A stretch of 64,000 nt of DNA from an uncultured Clostridia bacterium (GCA_934270565.1 CAKQPR010000003.1:1-64000), one strand, 5' to 3'. Shown: positions 44,623 through 54,267, numbered from the stretch's first letter. Made by a program: numbers and translations. Notes: generated by a model not told the origin, from the sequence alone.

Positions 44623-46725
44623 ATGGGAATCAAATCCGAGGGGAGATTGCTCCCGTCGTATCCGTTGTTCGTAAAAGATCCGTTTTTCTCGATCTGGTCG
44701 CCTTGCGACACTCTGAACGGGGGTGACGTCGAGTTCTGGACAGGGCTTAAAAGAAAAATGTATGGGGTAGTGTATGCCGACGGCGTTGCGTATACGTTTT
44801 TGGGTCGTAAAGTCTGCGGGGAGAATCTGAAACAGAAAAGCGTTTCCATTTCCTCGTTTACGACGGATTATGAGTTTAAATGCGATGCGTTCGATCTGGC
44901 GGTGTCGTTTATTTCGCCGCTTACGCCGAACGATCTGACGTTGCTTTCTTGCCCCGTGTGTTATATGGCGTATACGATCACGCCGAAGAGAGAATTAAAG
45001 AACGTTAAAGTTGCGCTCGTTATCGGAGACGATATATGTTATGATAGCGTTGCTATGCCTGTGCACGGCGGGGTAATGACATTACCGCAAGGGCAAACCG
45101 CGTGGTTCGGGCTTAAAAAGCAGCTTCTTATGTCACAAACGACCGATACAACTGCGGCAGAGTGGGGGCACTGGTATTTGACTGCGCAAAACGCGGTGCT
45201 TACAGACGATTACGGCATGTGCGATTTTTACGAGCACGGTGCGCTTCATAATCGTAACGGCGCGAAAAAATATGCGGTTGCTTACAATAGTTATGATTTA
45301 ATAACCGCAAGCGTTGACGGTAAAATGACTTTGGCTTTCGACGATACGCTTTCGATAAATTATTTCGGCGATTATCTGAAAGGCTATTATTTCCGTAACG
45401 GCGCGACAATTTACGACGCAATCGCCGAAGCTTGGAATAGTTATGATTTAATAATGAAAAAGCTCGACGATTTCGACGAGGATTTAAAGGTAAAAACCGA
45501 GAAGTACGGTGACGATTATCTTATGGTGCTTTACGCGGGACTCAGACAGTCGGTCGGCGCACATAAGCTTGCCCTTGATCGCGACGGCAATGTTCTGTTT
45601 TTATCCAAGGAGTGCAACAGTAACGGCTGCATAGCGACCGCGGACGTAAGTTATCCGTCGATCCCGCTCTATCTTCTTTATAACCCCGAGCTCGTTAAGG
45701 GTATGTTGCGCCCGATTTTCAAATTTGCCGATATGCCGGTGTGGACTTACGATTTCGCGCCGCACGACGTGGGAACTTATCCGCATTGCTGCGGGCAGAT
45801 TTACGCTTTCACCGAGCGCAACTATGCCGACGACGAAAAGGCGAACGCGGGTGACAGTATGTTCGTCAACTGCAACAACGATCGTCAGGGTAACGAGTTC
45901 GACGTTGCGTACACCTACCCGAATATCTTCGCAATGCCCAATCCGAACGGCAAAATGTACGAATTCAAGTACCAGATGCCCGTCGAGGAATGCGGAAACA
46001 TGTTGATTATGGTTGCGGCGACCCTTGCCGCCGACGGTGACGTTTCGATCGCGAAGAAGAACTTCAAAACGCTTAAAACGTGGGTGAAGTACCTTAAAAA
46101 ATACGGTCTTATGCCGGGGGATCAGCTTTGCACCGACGATTTCGCCGGACATCTCGACAAGAACGTCAATCTTTCCGTGAAGGCGATCGTCGGGATTCGC
46201 GCGTTCGCGTATATCTGCGATCGGCTCGGAAAAACGACGGACGCGCTGTGCTTTGCCAACCTTGCGGAAGAGTACGCCGCAAAGTGGCGCGAAAAATGCT
46301 ATAAAGTCGGCGTCCCGACCCCGCTCACGTTCGACGGCGGCGAAACATTCTCGCTGAAATACAATATGGCGTTCGACGTGCTGATGGGCTTCGGTCTGTT
46401 CGACAAGGAGTTGCGCGAAGCGGAGACGGACGCATATATCGCGCGCAACAATCGTTTCGGCGTGCCGCTCGACAGCCGCGCGGAGTTCACGAAAAGCGAC
46501 TGGATCTTGTGGGCGGCGGCGCTTACGAGCGATACGGAAAAACGCAAAAAACTCATTGCTCCGATTGTGGAATATTTGCGCGGAACGCCCTCGCGCGTGC
46601 CGTTCTCGGACTGGTACGAAACCGTAAGCGGCAGGCATCACGATTTCAAAAATCGCACCGTTCAGGGCGGGTTGTTCATTCTGCTTCTTGCGGATAGCGG
46701 CAAGCTGACCGAGGACAGGTTTTAA
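44623..46725 (+). CDS. DUF4965/DUF1793 hydrolase-like protein (fungal glutaminase GtaA family)
   Basis: A 700-residue protein. The N-terminal beta domain starts YPLFVKDPFFSIWSPCDTLN, the hallmark of this family. The C-terminal part, from about residue 300, is an alpha-barrel: SYPSIPLYLLYNPELVKGML, APHDVGTYPHCCGQ, EECGNMLIMVAATLAADG, GDQLCTDDFAGHLDKNVNLS. This barrel resembles six-hairpin glycosidases. The named activity (glutaminase) comes from fungal members and may not hold here. No signal peptide is seen, unlike most family members. Its own promoter lies just past the parS cluster. Confidence 0.8.
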   Translation: MGIKSEGRLLPSYPLFVKDPFFSIWSPCDTLNGGDVEFWTGLKRKMYGVVYADGVAYTFLGRKVCGENLKQKSVSISSFTTDYEFKCDAFDLAVSFISPLTPNDLTLLSCPVCYMAYTITPKRELKNVKVALVIGDDICYDSVAMPVHGGVMTLPQGQTAWFGLKKQLLMSQTTDTTAAEWGHWYLTAQNAVLTDDYGMCDFYEHGALHNRNGAKKYAVAYNSYDLITASVDGKMTLAFDDTLSINYFGDYLKGYYFRNGATIYDAIAEAWNSYDLIMKKLDDFDEDLKVKTEKYGDDYLMVLYAGLRQSVGAHKLALDRDGNVLFLSKECNSNGCIATADVSYPSIPLYLLYNPELVKGMLRPIFKFADMPVWTYDFAPHDVGTYPHCCGQIYAFTERNYADDEKANAGDSMFVNCNNDRQGNEFDVAYTYPNIFAMPNPNGKMYEFKYQMPVEECGNMLIMVAATLAADGDVSIAKKNFKTLKTWVKYLKKYGLMPGDQLCTDDFAGHLDKNVNLSVKAIVGIRAFAYICDRLGKTTDALCFANLAEEYAAKWREKCYKVGVPTPLTFDGGETFSLKYNMAFDVLMGFGLFDKELREAETDAYIARNNRFGVPLDSRAEFTKSDWILWAAALTSDTEKRKKLIAPIVEYLRGTPSRVPFSDWYETVSGRHHDFKNRTVQGGLFILLLADSGKLTEDRF

Positions 46726-47620
46726 AATTGCCGTTCGCCGAGGTTGGATTTTGCAGCGTTTGTGTAAGTAAAACGCGCTCCGAAAAGACGGTTTTCGGCT
46801 GTGGTTTTGACCGCGATTTCGAGACGATAAAATAGTTGTTTCGTCGCGAAAAAACGATAACGTATAGCAAAAATAACGACGTTTTCCGTGTGGGGGGCGT
46901 CGTTTTTTTGTGCCGAAGACGGGGCGTGTGGGGGTAAAGTATACCGTGCCGCTACGACCGTGTTCGCTCCCGCGAGGCGCGGAGCCCGCGCCGGCAAGTA
47001 TTTGGGGTGATCCGTTCCGCTACGACCGTATTCGCTCCCGCCTTGGTCTCGACTACGCTCGAGATGACAAAGCTAAGGAGCGTTACGTTTGGTTTTATAA
47101 GGGCGCTTGCGCGGAATTATTTTTCGTAATGTGAGAGCATAACGTAACCTTGATATGGTATTTGAAGCGTACTGTGCCGCTACGACCGTGTTCGCTCCCG
47201 CGAGGCGCGGAGCCCGCGCCGGCAAGTATTTGGGGTGTTCCGTGCCGCTACGACCGTGTTCGCTCCCGCCTTGGTCTCGGCTGCGCTCGAGATGACGGGG
47301 CTAAACACCGTTACGCTTGGGTTGGCGGGCGGACGAGGGCGTCCGCCCCTACCACGCTCAGCCGAAGGTAAGCACGGGCATCGCCGACTTGCCCGCAGGG
47401 GCTCCCTGCCATCGCCGACTTGCCCGCAGGGGCTCCCTGCCATCGCCGACTTGCCCGCAGGGGCCCCCTGCCATCGCCGACTTGCCTACGGTGGCTCGCC
47501 GTTCGCTTGCGCGGAATTGTTTTTTGCACGGTGAGAGCGTAACGCGGTGTTGCGTCGGTATTTAATGTAATTATGGGCAAAGATGAAATATTGAAAAAGT
47601 CGCAAAGCGGGTAGAGTTTT
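46726..47620. repeat. Intergenic repeat island 14
   Basis: No gene supported. A block of about 60 bp (GTGCCGCTACGACCGTGTTC to GCCGGCAAGTATTTGGGGTG) occurs near 46945-47010 and again near 47170-47240. It also holds CTCGAGATGACA-type modules, GGGCGGACGAGGGCGTCC, and the 31-bp tandem array listed separately. Confidence 0.85.
47379..47487. repeat. 31-bp tandem array, three units plus a partial
   Basis: Units CATCGCCGACTTGCCCGCAG plus GGGCTCCCTGC at 47379-47409, 47410-47440 and 47441-47471 (one C for T in the third), then a partial fourth. The unit is one of the island modules amplified in tandem. Confidence 0.9.
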
Positions 47621-47623
47621 ATT

Positions 47624-47652
47624 TGACAAAATTCGCGCGGCGTTGTATACTA
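47624..47652 (+). promoter_or_regulatory. Promoter of the pfl operon
   Basis: TTGACA (47624-47629), 17-nt spacer, TATACT (47647-47652). It precedes the riboswitch leader. Confidence 0.92.
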
Positions 47653-47684
47653 TATACACTAACGTAAGCGCGTTAAGTCGCGCC

Positions 47685-47792
47685 GCCGTTCGTGACCGAT
47701 GGTAAGAAGCGGGTTTAACCGCGGGGGAGCGAACAGGCAGAGGGAAGCCGACCATCTGGGCAAAAAGAATATTTTCGCTCGGGTGTTTTTTT
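47685..47792 (+). ncRNA. ZTP (pfl motif) riboswitch with terminator
   Basis: The leader carries the conserved words of this class: GTTCGTGACCGATGG, a GCGG/CCGC hairpin at about 47719-47732, GGGGGAGCGAAC closing the first stem, a GGC/GCC hairpin, then ACCATCTGGGC. GATGG and CCATC can form the pseudoknot. CATCTGGGC (47753-47761) can instead pair over nine bases, three of them G-U, with GCTCGGGTG (47777-47785), followed by seven T residues. Ligand binding should hold CCATC in the pseudoknot and stop the terminator from forming. Rising ZTP signals low 10-formyl-tetrahydrofolate, and PFL supplies formate for it. Confidence 0.9.
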
Positions 47793-47812
47793 GCACCCGA
47801 AAAGGAGACCGT

Positions 47813-50035
47813 ATGGAAGCTTGGAAAGGATTCAAGACCGGCAGATACGCCGAGGAAATCGACGTTCACGATTTTATTCAGACAAACTACACGCCGTACA
47901 CGGGCGGCGCGGAATTTTTGGCGGAAGAAACCGAGCGTACGGCCCGTATTATGAAAAAAGTAAACGATCTTTTAGCCGAGGAACAGGCTAAGGGCGGAGT
48001 TCTGGACGTGGACGCGGAACGCGTGTCCGCGATTACGACATACCCCGCGGGCTACATCGACCGCGAGGACGAAATCATCGTTGGGCTTCAGACGGACGCG
48101 CCGCTTCGTCGCGGCGTAAATCCGTTCGGCGGGATTCGCATGGCGCGCAGCGCGTGCGAAGCTTACGGCTACAAGATGAGCGATAAAATCGAGGACGAAT
48201 TCAGGTACCACACGACCCACAACGACGGAGTTTTCCGCGCGTACACCGACGAGATGCGCGCCGCACGGCATGCGGGGCTTTTGACGGGGCTTCCGGACGC
48301 ATACGGCAGGGGCAGAATAATCGGCGATTATCGTCGGGTCGCGCTTTACGGCGTAAACAGATTGATCGAGGACAAAAAAGAGTACCGCAAGCTGCTTTCC
48401 GCCCGAGATATGGACGAAAACAACATTCGCGCGATGGAGGAGAACAGCTGTCAGATCGCGGCGCTCGGCGAGCTTAAAGAAATGGCGCTCGGCTACGGAT
48501 ACGACGTTTCGCGTCCCGCCGAGTCTGCCCGCGAAGCCGTGCAGTGGACGTACTTCGGGTATCTTGCGGCGATCAAGGAGCAGAACGGCGCGGCGATGAG
48601 CCTCGGCAGGGTTTCGACGTTTCTCGACGTTTATATCGAGCGCGACCTCAAATCAGGCAAAATCACCGAATCGCAGGCGCAGGAAATCATCGACGATTTC
48701 GTGATCAAGCTTCGGCTTTCCCGTCAGCTCCGCACGCGCGAGTACGACGAGATTTTCGGCGGCGACCCGACTTGGACAACCGAAGCGATAGGCGGCATGG
48801 GCGAGGACGGAAGGACGCTTGTCACGAAAACTTCGTACCGTATGCTAAATACGCTGTACAACCTCGGCGCTACGCCCGAGCCGAACCTCACCGTTCTGTG
48901 GTCGGAAAAACTCCCCGAACCGTTCAAAAAATTCTGCGCGCGGGTGTCCTGCGATACCGACTCGATCCAGTACGAAAACGACGATATCATGCGCCCGATC
49001 TACGGCGATGATTACGCAATCGCTTGCTGCGTGTCGGCGATGAAAGTCGGCAAGCAAATGCAGTTTTTCGGCGCGCGGTGCAACCTCGCAAAGCTCCTTC
49101 TGCTCACGCTCAACGGCGGCAGAGACGAGAAAAGCGGCTTGCAAATCGCTCCCGAAGGCAAAGTTTTCCGCGGCAAACTCGACTTCGACGAAGTTATGAC
49201 CGAATTCGCAAAATACCGCAAGTGGCTGTGCCGGCTGTACGTCAACACGCTCAACGTTATCCACTATATGCACGACAAATACGCCTACGAAAAGATCCAG
49301 ATGGCGCTCCACGACGGCGAAGTCGAAAGGTTTCTCGCGTGCGGAGTTGCGGGGCTTTCGGTGGTTGCGGACTCGCTTTCGGCTATAAAATACGCGACCG
49401 TTACGCCGATCGCGGACGAAAACGGCGTGATTACCGACTTTAACACCGAGGGCGATTTCCCCAAGTACGGCAACGACGACGATCGCGCCGACGAAATCGC
49501 GAAATCGCTCGTCGAGGGCTTCTACGCCGACCTTTGCCTCACTCCCGCGTACCGCGGCGCGAAACACACCCTCAGCGTGCTCACCATAACCTCGAACGTC
49601 GCTTACGGCAAAAAAACGGGCAATACTCCCGACGGCAGACGCGCGGGCGAACCGTTCGCCCCCGGGGCTAACCCCATGCACGGCAGAGATCACAGCGGCG
49701 CGCTGGCTTCGCTCAATTCGGTCGCGAAAATCCCCTACGAGTGCTGTCGCGACGGCGTTTCGAATACGTTTTCGATCGTGCCGAACGCTCTCGGCGAAAC
49801 CGCGGACGACCGCGCGGACAACCTTTGCGATATGCTTGACGGGTACTTCGCGCAGGGCGCTCACCACCTCAACGTGAACGTTCTCGACCGCGAAAAACTC
49901 ATAAGGGCGATGGAACACCCCGAACTTTATCCGAATATAACGATCCGCGTGTCCGGCTATGCCGTGAATTTCCACAAGCTCAGCCGCGCGCATCAGCTCG
50001 AAGTAATCAAGCGGACTTACCATGGCAGAATGTGA
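47813..50035 (+). CDS. pflB: Formate C-acetyltransferase (pyruvate formate-lyase)
   Basis: A 740-residue glycyl-radical enzyme converting pyruvate and CoA to acetyl-CoA and formate. The adjacent active-site cysteines are in YAIACCVSAMKVGKQ; the glycyl-radical motif is IRVSGYAVNF near the C terminus. GAHHLNVNV-type residues (AHHLNVNVLD) are as in true PFL. Length matches the family. The ATG at 47813 follows AAAGGAG. The gene sits behind a ZTP riboswitch and overlaps pflA by 14 bp. It is oxygen-sensitive, which fits an obligate anaerobe. Confidence 0.97.
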   Translation: MEAWKGFKTGRYAEEIDVHDFIQTNYTPYTGGAEFLAEETERTARIMKKVNDLLAEEQAKGGVLDVDAERVSAITTYPAGYIDREDEIIVGLQTDAPLRRGVNPFGGIRMARSACEAYGYKMSDKIEDEFRYHTTHNDGVFRAYTDEMRAARHAGLLTGLPDAYGRGRIIGDYRRVALYGVNRLIEDKKEYRKLLSARDMDENNIRAMEENSCQIAALGELKEMALGYGYDVSRPAESAREAVQWTYFGYLAAIKEQNGAAMSLGRVSTFLDVYIERDLKSGKITESQAQEIIDDFVIKLRLSRQLRTREYDEIFGGDPTWTTEAIGGMGEDGRTLVTKTSYRMLNTLYNLGATPEPNLTVLWSEKLPEPFKKFCARVSCDTDSIQYENDDIMRPIYGDDYAIACCVSAMKVGKQMQFFGARCNLAKLLLLTLNGGRDEKSGLQIAPEGKVFRGKLDFDEVMTEFAKYRKWLCRLYVNTLNVIHYMHDKYAYEKIQMALHDGEVERFLACGVAGLSVVADSLSAIKYATVTPIADENGVITDFNTEGDFPKYGNDDDRADEIAKSLVEGFYADLCLTPAYRGAKHTLSVLTITSNVAYGKKTGNTPDGRRAGEPFAPGANPMHGRDHSGALASLNSVAKIPYECCRDGVSNTFSIVPNALGETADDRADNLCDMLDGYFAQGAHHLNVNVLDREKLIRAMEHPELYPNITIRVSGYAVNFHKLSRAHQLEVIKRTYHGRM

Positions 50036-50714
50036 CGCGGCGAAAATCGAAGGCGCGATCGAGTCGGTCTATTGCGGCTCGGGCGTGGACGGAAAGGGGC
50101 TTCGGGTGGTCGTGTTTTTCGGCGGCTGCAATCTGCGCTGTCCGTTCTGCCACAACCCCGAAACGCTCTACCGCGAGTGCGGAAAAACCACCGCGGCGGC
50201 GGTCGTCGATCGGTGCCTTAAATATCGCGGGTATATCCGTCGCGGCGGCGTTACGCTTTCGGGCGGCGAACCGTTTCTGCAACCCGAATTCTGCCTCGCG
50301 ATCATACGCGGACTGCAACGCGAGGGCGTGAACGTTGCCGTCGAAACCAACGGTCATATCGTAAACCGCGAAATCATCGCCACCGCCGATTCGTTTATCG
50401 CGGACGTGAAAAACCAGATTACGGACGATCTTTCCGCTTACGAAAGGTTTCTCGGCGAGTGCGACCGCGCGGGTAAAGAAGTCGTTCTCAGTAACGTGCT
50501 TGTACCCGAAGTCAACGACTCGAAAGAAAAAATCGCCGCGTTGCGCGTTTTAAAAGACGGACACGCGTGCGTGAAAAAAGTTAAGTTTCTGCCGTTCCAT
50601 AAGATGTGCGAGGGAAAGTACGCCGAGCTCGGTCGCGAATTTCCGTTCGCAAAGTACCGCGAAGCCGACCCCGAGGACGTCGCCCGCGCCGAACACCTCT
50701 TCGCGGAAAAGTAA
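50022..50714 (+). CDS. pflA: Pyruvate formate-lyase-activating enzyme (radical SAM)
   Basis: A 230-residue radical SAM protein that installs the glycyl radical on PflB. The [4Fe-4S] motif CNLRCPFC lies at residues 36-43. GGVTLSGGEPFLQPEF and VAVETNGH are the following SAM-binding motifs, and VLVPEVNDS is typical of PflA. It begins within the last codons of pflB and is translated with it. No other gene follows before repeat island 15. Confidence 0.95.
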   Translation: MAECDAAKIEGAIESVYCGSGVDGKGLRVVVFFGGCNLRCPFCHNPETLYRECGKTTAAAVVDRCLKYRGYIRRGGVTLSGGEPFLQPEFCLAIIRGLQREGVNVAVETNGHIVNREIIATADSFIADVKNQITDDLSAYERFLGECDRAGKEVVLSNVLVPEVNDSKEKIAALRVLKDGHACVKKVKFLPFHKMCEGKYAELGREFPFAKYREADPEDVARAEHLFAEK

Positions 50715-51540
50715 AATTAAAAGTCTGCCCGACAACCAAGCGGAACGGTATTTCGCCTCCGTCATTTCGAGCGTAGTCGAGAAATCTCGCGGGAGCGAAT
50801 ACGATCTTTGCGGAACGGTACTTTTGTTTTCTTCCGCGGGGGATTTCTCCACTTCGCTCGGGTTTCACCCTCGCTTCGGTCGAAATGACATTAAAAAGAG
50901 ACCGGTTAAAGCCTTCCCCCTTGGGGGAAGGTGGCACGAGTGTGAGCGAAGCGAACCGAGTGACGAATGAGGGGTCGTGCTATGAAAAACGTAATGTAAA
51001 GAACAACCCCTCATCACCGCCTTTGGCGGAGCTTCCCCCCAAGGGGAAGCCTTATATGGTAGGGGCGTTCCTCGTCCGCCCGACGGCGAGCCGCCGCTGG
51101 CAAGTATTTGTTTGAAATGTCGTTTTTCGCTTCGGTAGGGCGGGACGCCCTCGTCCCGCCGCTCAACCTTACGGAAAGGTATTTGCTTACGAATGAATAA
51201 TTCCGCGCAAGCGGACAATATCTAGCCTCCTTTGTGTAAAGGGCGCGACGCGGCGGTGCGAAGCACCGTAAAAACAGTCCACAGGCGACTGTTTTTAGCC
51301 AAAGCGGCGAAGTAGCTGTGCTACGAGCCGGGGGTTGACACGAAGCGTAGGCGTAAGCTAAGCAAGTGTCGGTAGGATTGTTTTAACGCAACTGCTATTC
51401 GTACAGCTTCGCTACAATCCCCCACCCGCCTGCGGCGGGAGCCCCCTTTGCACAAAGGGGCCTTAATTCGTCCGCTTGCGCGGATAATTTATGTTATACC
51501 GTTTCCTCAAAAAGGGGCTTGTTTCCCCTTCAAAAAAATA
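50715..51540. repeat. Intergenic repeat island 15
   Basis: No gene supported. It contains the CTTCCCCCTTGGGGGAAG palindrome with the large element's ATGAGGGGTCG / ACCCCTCATC arms near 50910-51050, a GGGCGGGACGCCCTCGTCCC module near 51139, and the GGTGCGAAGCACC plus AAAAACAGTC/GACTGTTTTT hairpin near 51255-51297. An ACAATCCCCCACCC segment near 51413 is shared with islands 5 and 10. Confidence 0.85.
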
Positions 51541-51564
51541 AAAAAACTTTTTTGCGTAAAACTA

Positions 51565-51593
51565 TTGACAAAACGTAAAAACAGGTATATAAT
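51565..51593 (+). promoter_or_regulatory. Promoter of the ABC exporter gene
   Basis: TTGACA (51565-51570), 17-nt spacer, TATAAT (51588-51593): full consensus. Confidence 0.93.
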
Positions 51594-51604
51594 GTCGGTA
51601 CGAT

Positions 51605-51640
51605 AAGCGTTTAATCTTCACAGAGGTTAAACGCTTTTAG
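51605..51640 (+). promoter_or_regulatory. Leader hairpin, possible attenuator
   Basis: AAGCGTTTAA (51605-51614) pairs perfectly with TTAAACGCTT (51627-51636) right at the predicted transcript start, followed by TTAGTTTTAT. It could be a weak terminator or a 5' stabilising structure. The ABC exporter ATG is 65 bases further on. Confidence 0.5.
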
Positions 51641-51701
51641 TTTTATCCACCCATAGATCTCTTCCGCAAACGCGCGCAGCCCGCGCGAAAGGAAAAGGAA
51701 A

Positions 51702-53588
51702 ATGAAACCGAATCGCACCGACGAGACGAAACCGAAACGCACGGACGGAACGAAAAAGAAACGTACCGACGAGTACGTTCCCGATTACGATTATCTGTTT
51801 TCGGAGCAGGAGACGGGCGGCAAAAAGCAGAAAACGCGATTTCTGAAAAAGATTATCCGCATAAACCTCGGCGCGGTAATACTTTCGACGTTCGTTTACA
51901 TACTTCAGTCCGCTCCCGTATACATAACGCCGATCGTCACGTCGAACATAATCGACCTCGTAACGCAGGCGGTAAACTCGGGCGCGAACGTCACGCTTCC
52001 GCTTCTCATAAACGTGGCGGTAGCGCTGACGGCGCTGTTTCTGAACGTGCCGTTCACCAAGTGGCGGTGGAGCATTACGAGCCGGATGCTTCGCGACACG
52101 AGCGCGGGCATAAAGTGCTCGGTCGTAAGAAAGCTTCAGAGCCTGTCGCTGACGTACCAAAAGGATATGGAAACGGGCAAAGTCCAGTCCAAATTCCTCA
52201 AGGACACCGATTCGGTCGATCAGCTGTTGTCGCTGATCTTCATGTCAATAATTCCGAATATCGTCAGCGCGATAATATCGACGGCGATTTCGATCTACAA
52301 AAACGGCTACGTTTCGCTGTTTTTCCTCGTCGTGATCCCCGTCAACGTAATTCTCACGCGCGCGTTCAATAAAAAGATCCGCAGCGGATACCGCGACCTT
52401 CGCCACAAAACCGAGGATATGAGCACGCGGCTCTCGGGCATGCTCGAAATGCTGCCCGTAACCAAGTCGCACGGGCTCGAAACGGTGGAAATCAAGTCCG
52501 CCGAACGCACGATCGCGGGCGTTAAAGGGTCTGGCATGCGCGTCGATCGCACGGCGGCTTCGTTCGGTGCGTGGTCTTACGTAACCAACTCCGTTCTCAG
52601 TCTCGGTTGCCTCGCATTCTGCTCGGTCCTCGCGATTCGCGGCGTTATCAGTCTCGGCGAAATCGTGCTGTATCAGTCGATGTTCTCGGCGCTCAACGCC
52701 TACGTTTCGTCGCTCGCGAACTCGCTCCCGCAGATAGGAGCCGGCGCGGAAGCGTTCGAATCGATTGCGGAAATCATGAACAGCCGCGATGTGGAAATAA
52801 ACGCGGGCAAATTCGTTCCGCCCGACATTACCGGCGACGTCGAATTCGATAACGTTTCGTATCGCTATCCCGATTCCGATCACGACGTGATCCGCAATTT
52901 CTCGCTAAACGTCCGCGCGGGAGAGTGTATCGCGTTCGTAGGCGGCTCGGGCTCGGGCAAAAGCACGATTATGAACCTTAGTATAGGCTTTATGAAGCCG
53001 ACCGGCGGCGAGCTCAAAATCGACGGCAAAAATATCGAGGACTACAACCTCAGCGAGTACCGCCACCGTATAGGCGTCGTTTCGCAGTCGAGTATTCTGT
53101 TTTCGGGCTCGATCCGCGACAACATAACTTACGGAATGTCGTGTTACTCCGAAGAGGATCTAAATCGCGTTGTGGAGGAATCCAACGTTTCCGAGTTCGT
53201 AAAGGATCTTCCATACGGGCTCGATACCGACGTGGGCGAGCGCGGCGGTAAGCTCAGCGGCGGTCAGCGCCAGCGTATCACGATCGCTCGCGCGCTTATC
53301 CGCAACCCGCGTATCCTTATCCTCGACGAAGCGACAAGCGCTCTCGACAATATCTCCGAGCTCCACGTTCAGCGCGCGATTGCCGCCGCCGCGAAAGGCA
53401 GAACGACATTCATCGTCGCGCACCGACTGTCCACGATCCGCGACGCCGATCGTATCGTCGTTATGCAAAACGGCGAAGCGGTCGAATGCGGCACTTACGA
53501 GCAGCTTATGGCGAAAAAGGGCGCGTTTTACGAGCTCAAAAACCTCAACGATATGCGTATGCGCTCCGCCGAAGCCGAGCTCGCCTGA
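51702..53588 (+). CDS. ABC exporter, fused membrane and ATPase domains (MsbA/LmrA type)
   Basis: A 628-residue half-transporter. An N-terminal hydrophilic stretch with repeats of RTDxTK (residues 4-22) precedes six membrane segments (residues about 50-330). The ATPase domain has Walker A GGSGSGKST, a Q-loop VVSQSS, the signature LSGGQRQR, Walker B ILILDEATSALD and the H-loop VAHRL. It would work as a homodimer, exporting a lipid, peptide or drug. The substrate is not assignable. The N-terminal repeat is unusual. Convergent with the DJ-1 gene, whose stop lies three bases away. Confidence 0.93.
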   Translation: MKPNRTDETKPKRTDGTKKKRTDEYVPDYDYLFSEQETGGKKQKTRFLKKIIRINLGAVILSTFVYILQSAPVYITPIVTSNIIDLVTQAVNSGANVTLPLLINVAVALTALFLNVPFTKWRWSITSRMLRDTSAGIKCSVVRKLQSLSLTYQKDMETGKVQSKFLKDTDSVDQLLSLIFMSIIPNIVSAIISTAISIYKNGYVSLFFLVVIPVNVILTRAFNKKIRSGYRDLRHKTEDMSTRLSGMLEMLPVTKSHGLETVEIKSAERTIAGVKGSGMRVDRTAASFGAWSYVTNSVLSLGCLAFCSVLAIRGVISLGEIVLYQSMFSALNAYVSSLANSLPQIGAGAEAFESIAEIMNSRDVEINAGKFVPPDITGDVEFDNVSYRYPDSDHDVIRNFSLNVRAGECIAFVGGSGSGKSTIMNLSIGFMKPTGGELKIDGKNIEDYNLSEYRHRIGVVSQSSILFSGSIRDNITYGMSCYSEEDLNRVVEESNVSEFVKDLPYGLDTDVGERGGKLSGGQRQRITIARALIRNPRILILDEATSALDNISELHVQRAIAAAAKGRTTFIVAHRLSTIRDADRIVVMQNGEAVECGTYEQLMAKKGAFYELKNLNDMRMRSAEAELA

Positions 53589-53591
53589 AAT

Positions 53592-54131
53592 TTATCCGAA
53601 TATAACTCCCGCTCCGAGCTCTTCCGACTTTTCGGGCGAGACGAGCAGGGAAACAAGCTCGAGCGCGAAATCCATTGCCGTGCCCGCGCCCCGCGAAGTC
53701 GTTACGTTTTCGTCCGTAACGACTTTTTCGGTTGAAGCCGTTGCGCCTTCGAGAAACCTCTCGAACGACGGATAACAGGTCGCTTTTTTGCCGCGAAGCA
53801 GTCCGCGCTTGCCGAGCACCGACGGAGCGGCGCAGATCGCCGCCAGCCTTCCGCCGTCCGACAACGTGCGGTTTATAAGCGCGTCCGTTTCGGGGCTTTC
53901 GTCGAGGTTTTTCGTCCCCGGCATTCCCCCGGGCAGTATCAGACACTCGATTTTGTCGTGCGGCAGATCTTTCGGCTCGCAGTCGGCGATTACGGGAATT
54001 CCGTGCGCGCCCGTTACCGTCTTGCCGGTTATCCCCACCGTAACCACCTTTTTGCCCGCCCGCCGAAGCATATCCACAGGCGTGAGCGCCTCGATTTCCT
54101 CGAATCCGTCCGCAAGTAATACCGTAATCAT
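53592..54131 (-). CDS. DJ-1/PfpI family protein (YajL-like)
   Basis: A 179-residue cytosolic protein. The nucleophile elbow is AAICAAPS with the conserved cysteine, and the partner glutamate is in DGFEEIEALTPVDMLRRAG near the N terminus. Length matches bacterial YajL/ThiJ proteins, proposed to act as deglycases, chaperones or glyoxalases. It has a GGAGG ribosome-binding site and its own consensus promoter. It ends three bases from the ABC exporter stop codon with no terminator between. Confidence 0.92.
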   Translation of the reverse strand: MITVLLADGFEEIEALTPVDMLRRAGKKVVTVGITGKTVTGAHGIPVIADCEPKDLPHDKIECLILPGGMPGTKNLDESPETDALINRTLSDGGRLAAICAAPSVLGKRGLLRGKKATCYPSFERFLEGATASTEKVVTDENVTTSRGAGTAMDFALELVSLLVSPEKSEELGAGVIFG

Positions 54132-54163
54132 ATCCGATCCTCCCGAAATTTGTTTTCGCCTTG

Positions 54164-54192
54164 ATTATACCCCGATTTTCCGCTTTTGTCAA
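54164..54192 (-). promoter_or_regulatory. Promoter of the DJ-1 gene
   Basis: On the minus strand, TTGACA (54187-54192), 17-nt spacer, TATAAT (54164-54169). Confidence 0.9.
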
Positions 54193-54212
54193 CGCGTTGC
54201 GGGCAACGGCGA

Positions 54213-54241
54213 TTGACGAATTTTTCGGCGTGTGATATAAT
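54213..54241 (+). promoter_or_regulatory. Promoter of the PflX-like gene
   Basis: TTGACG (54213-54218), 17-nt spacer, TATAAT (54236-54241). Its -35 box is 20 bp from that of the divergent DJ-1 promoter. Confidence 0.88.
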
Positions 54242-54267
54242 GATAGAGAACAAAAGCGAGGTCGGTT

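Noticed and set aside
47379..47487. Possible CRISPR array
   Set aside because: The 31-bp units touch each other with no unique spacers, and no cas genes are in the window.
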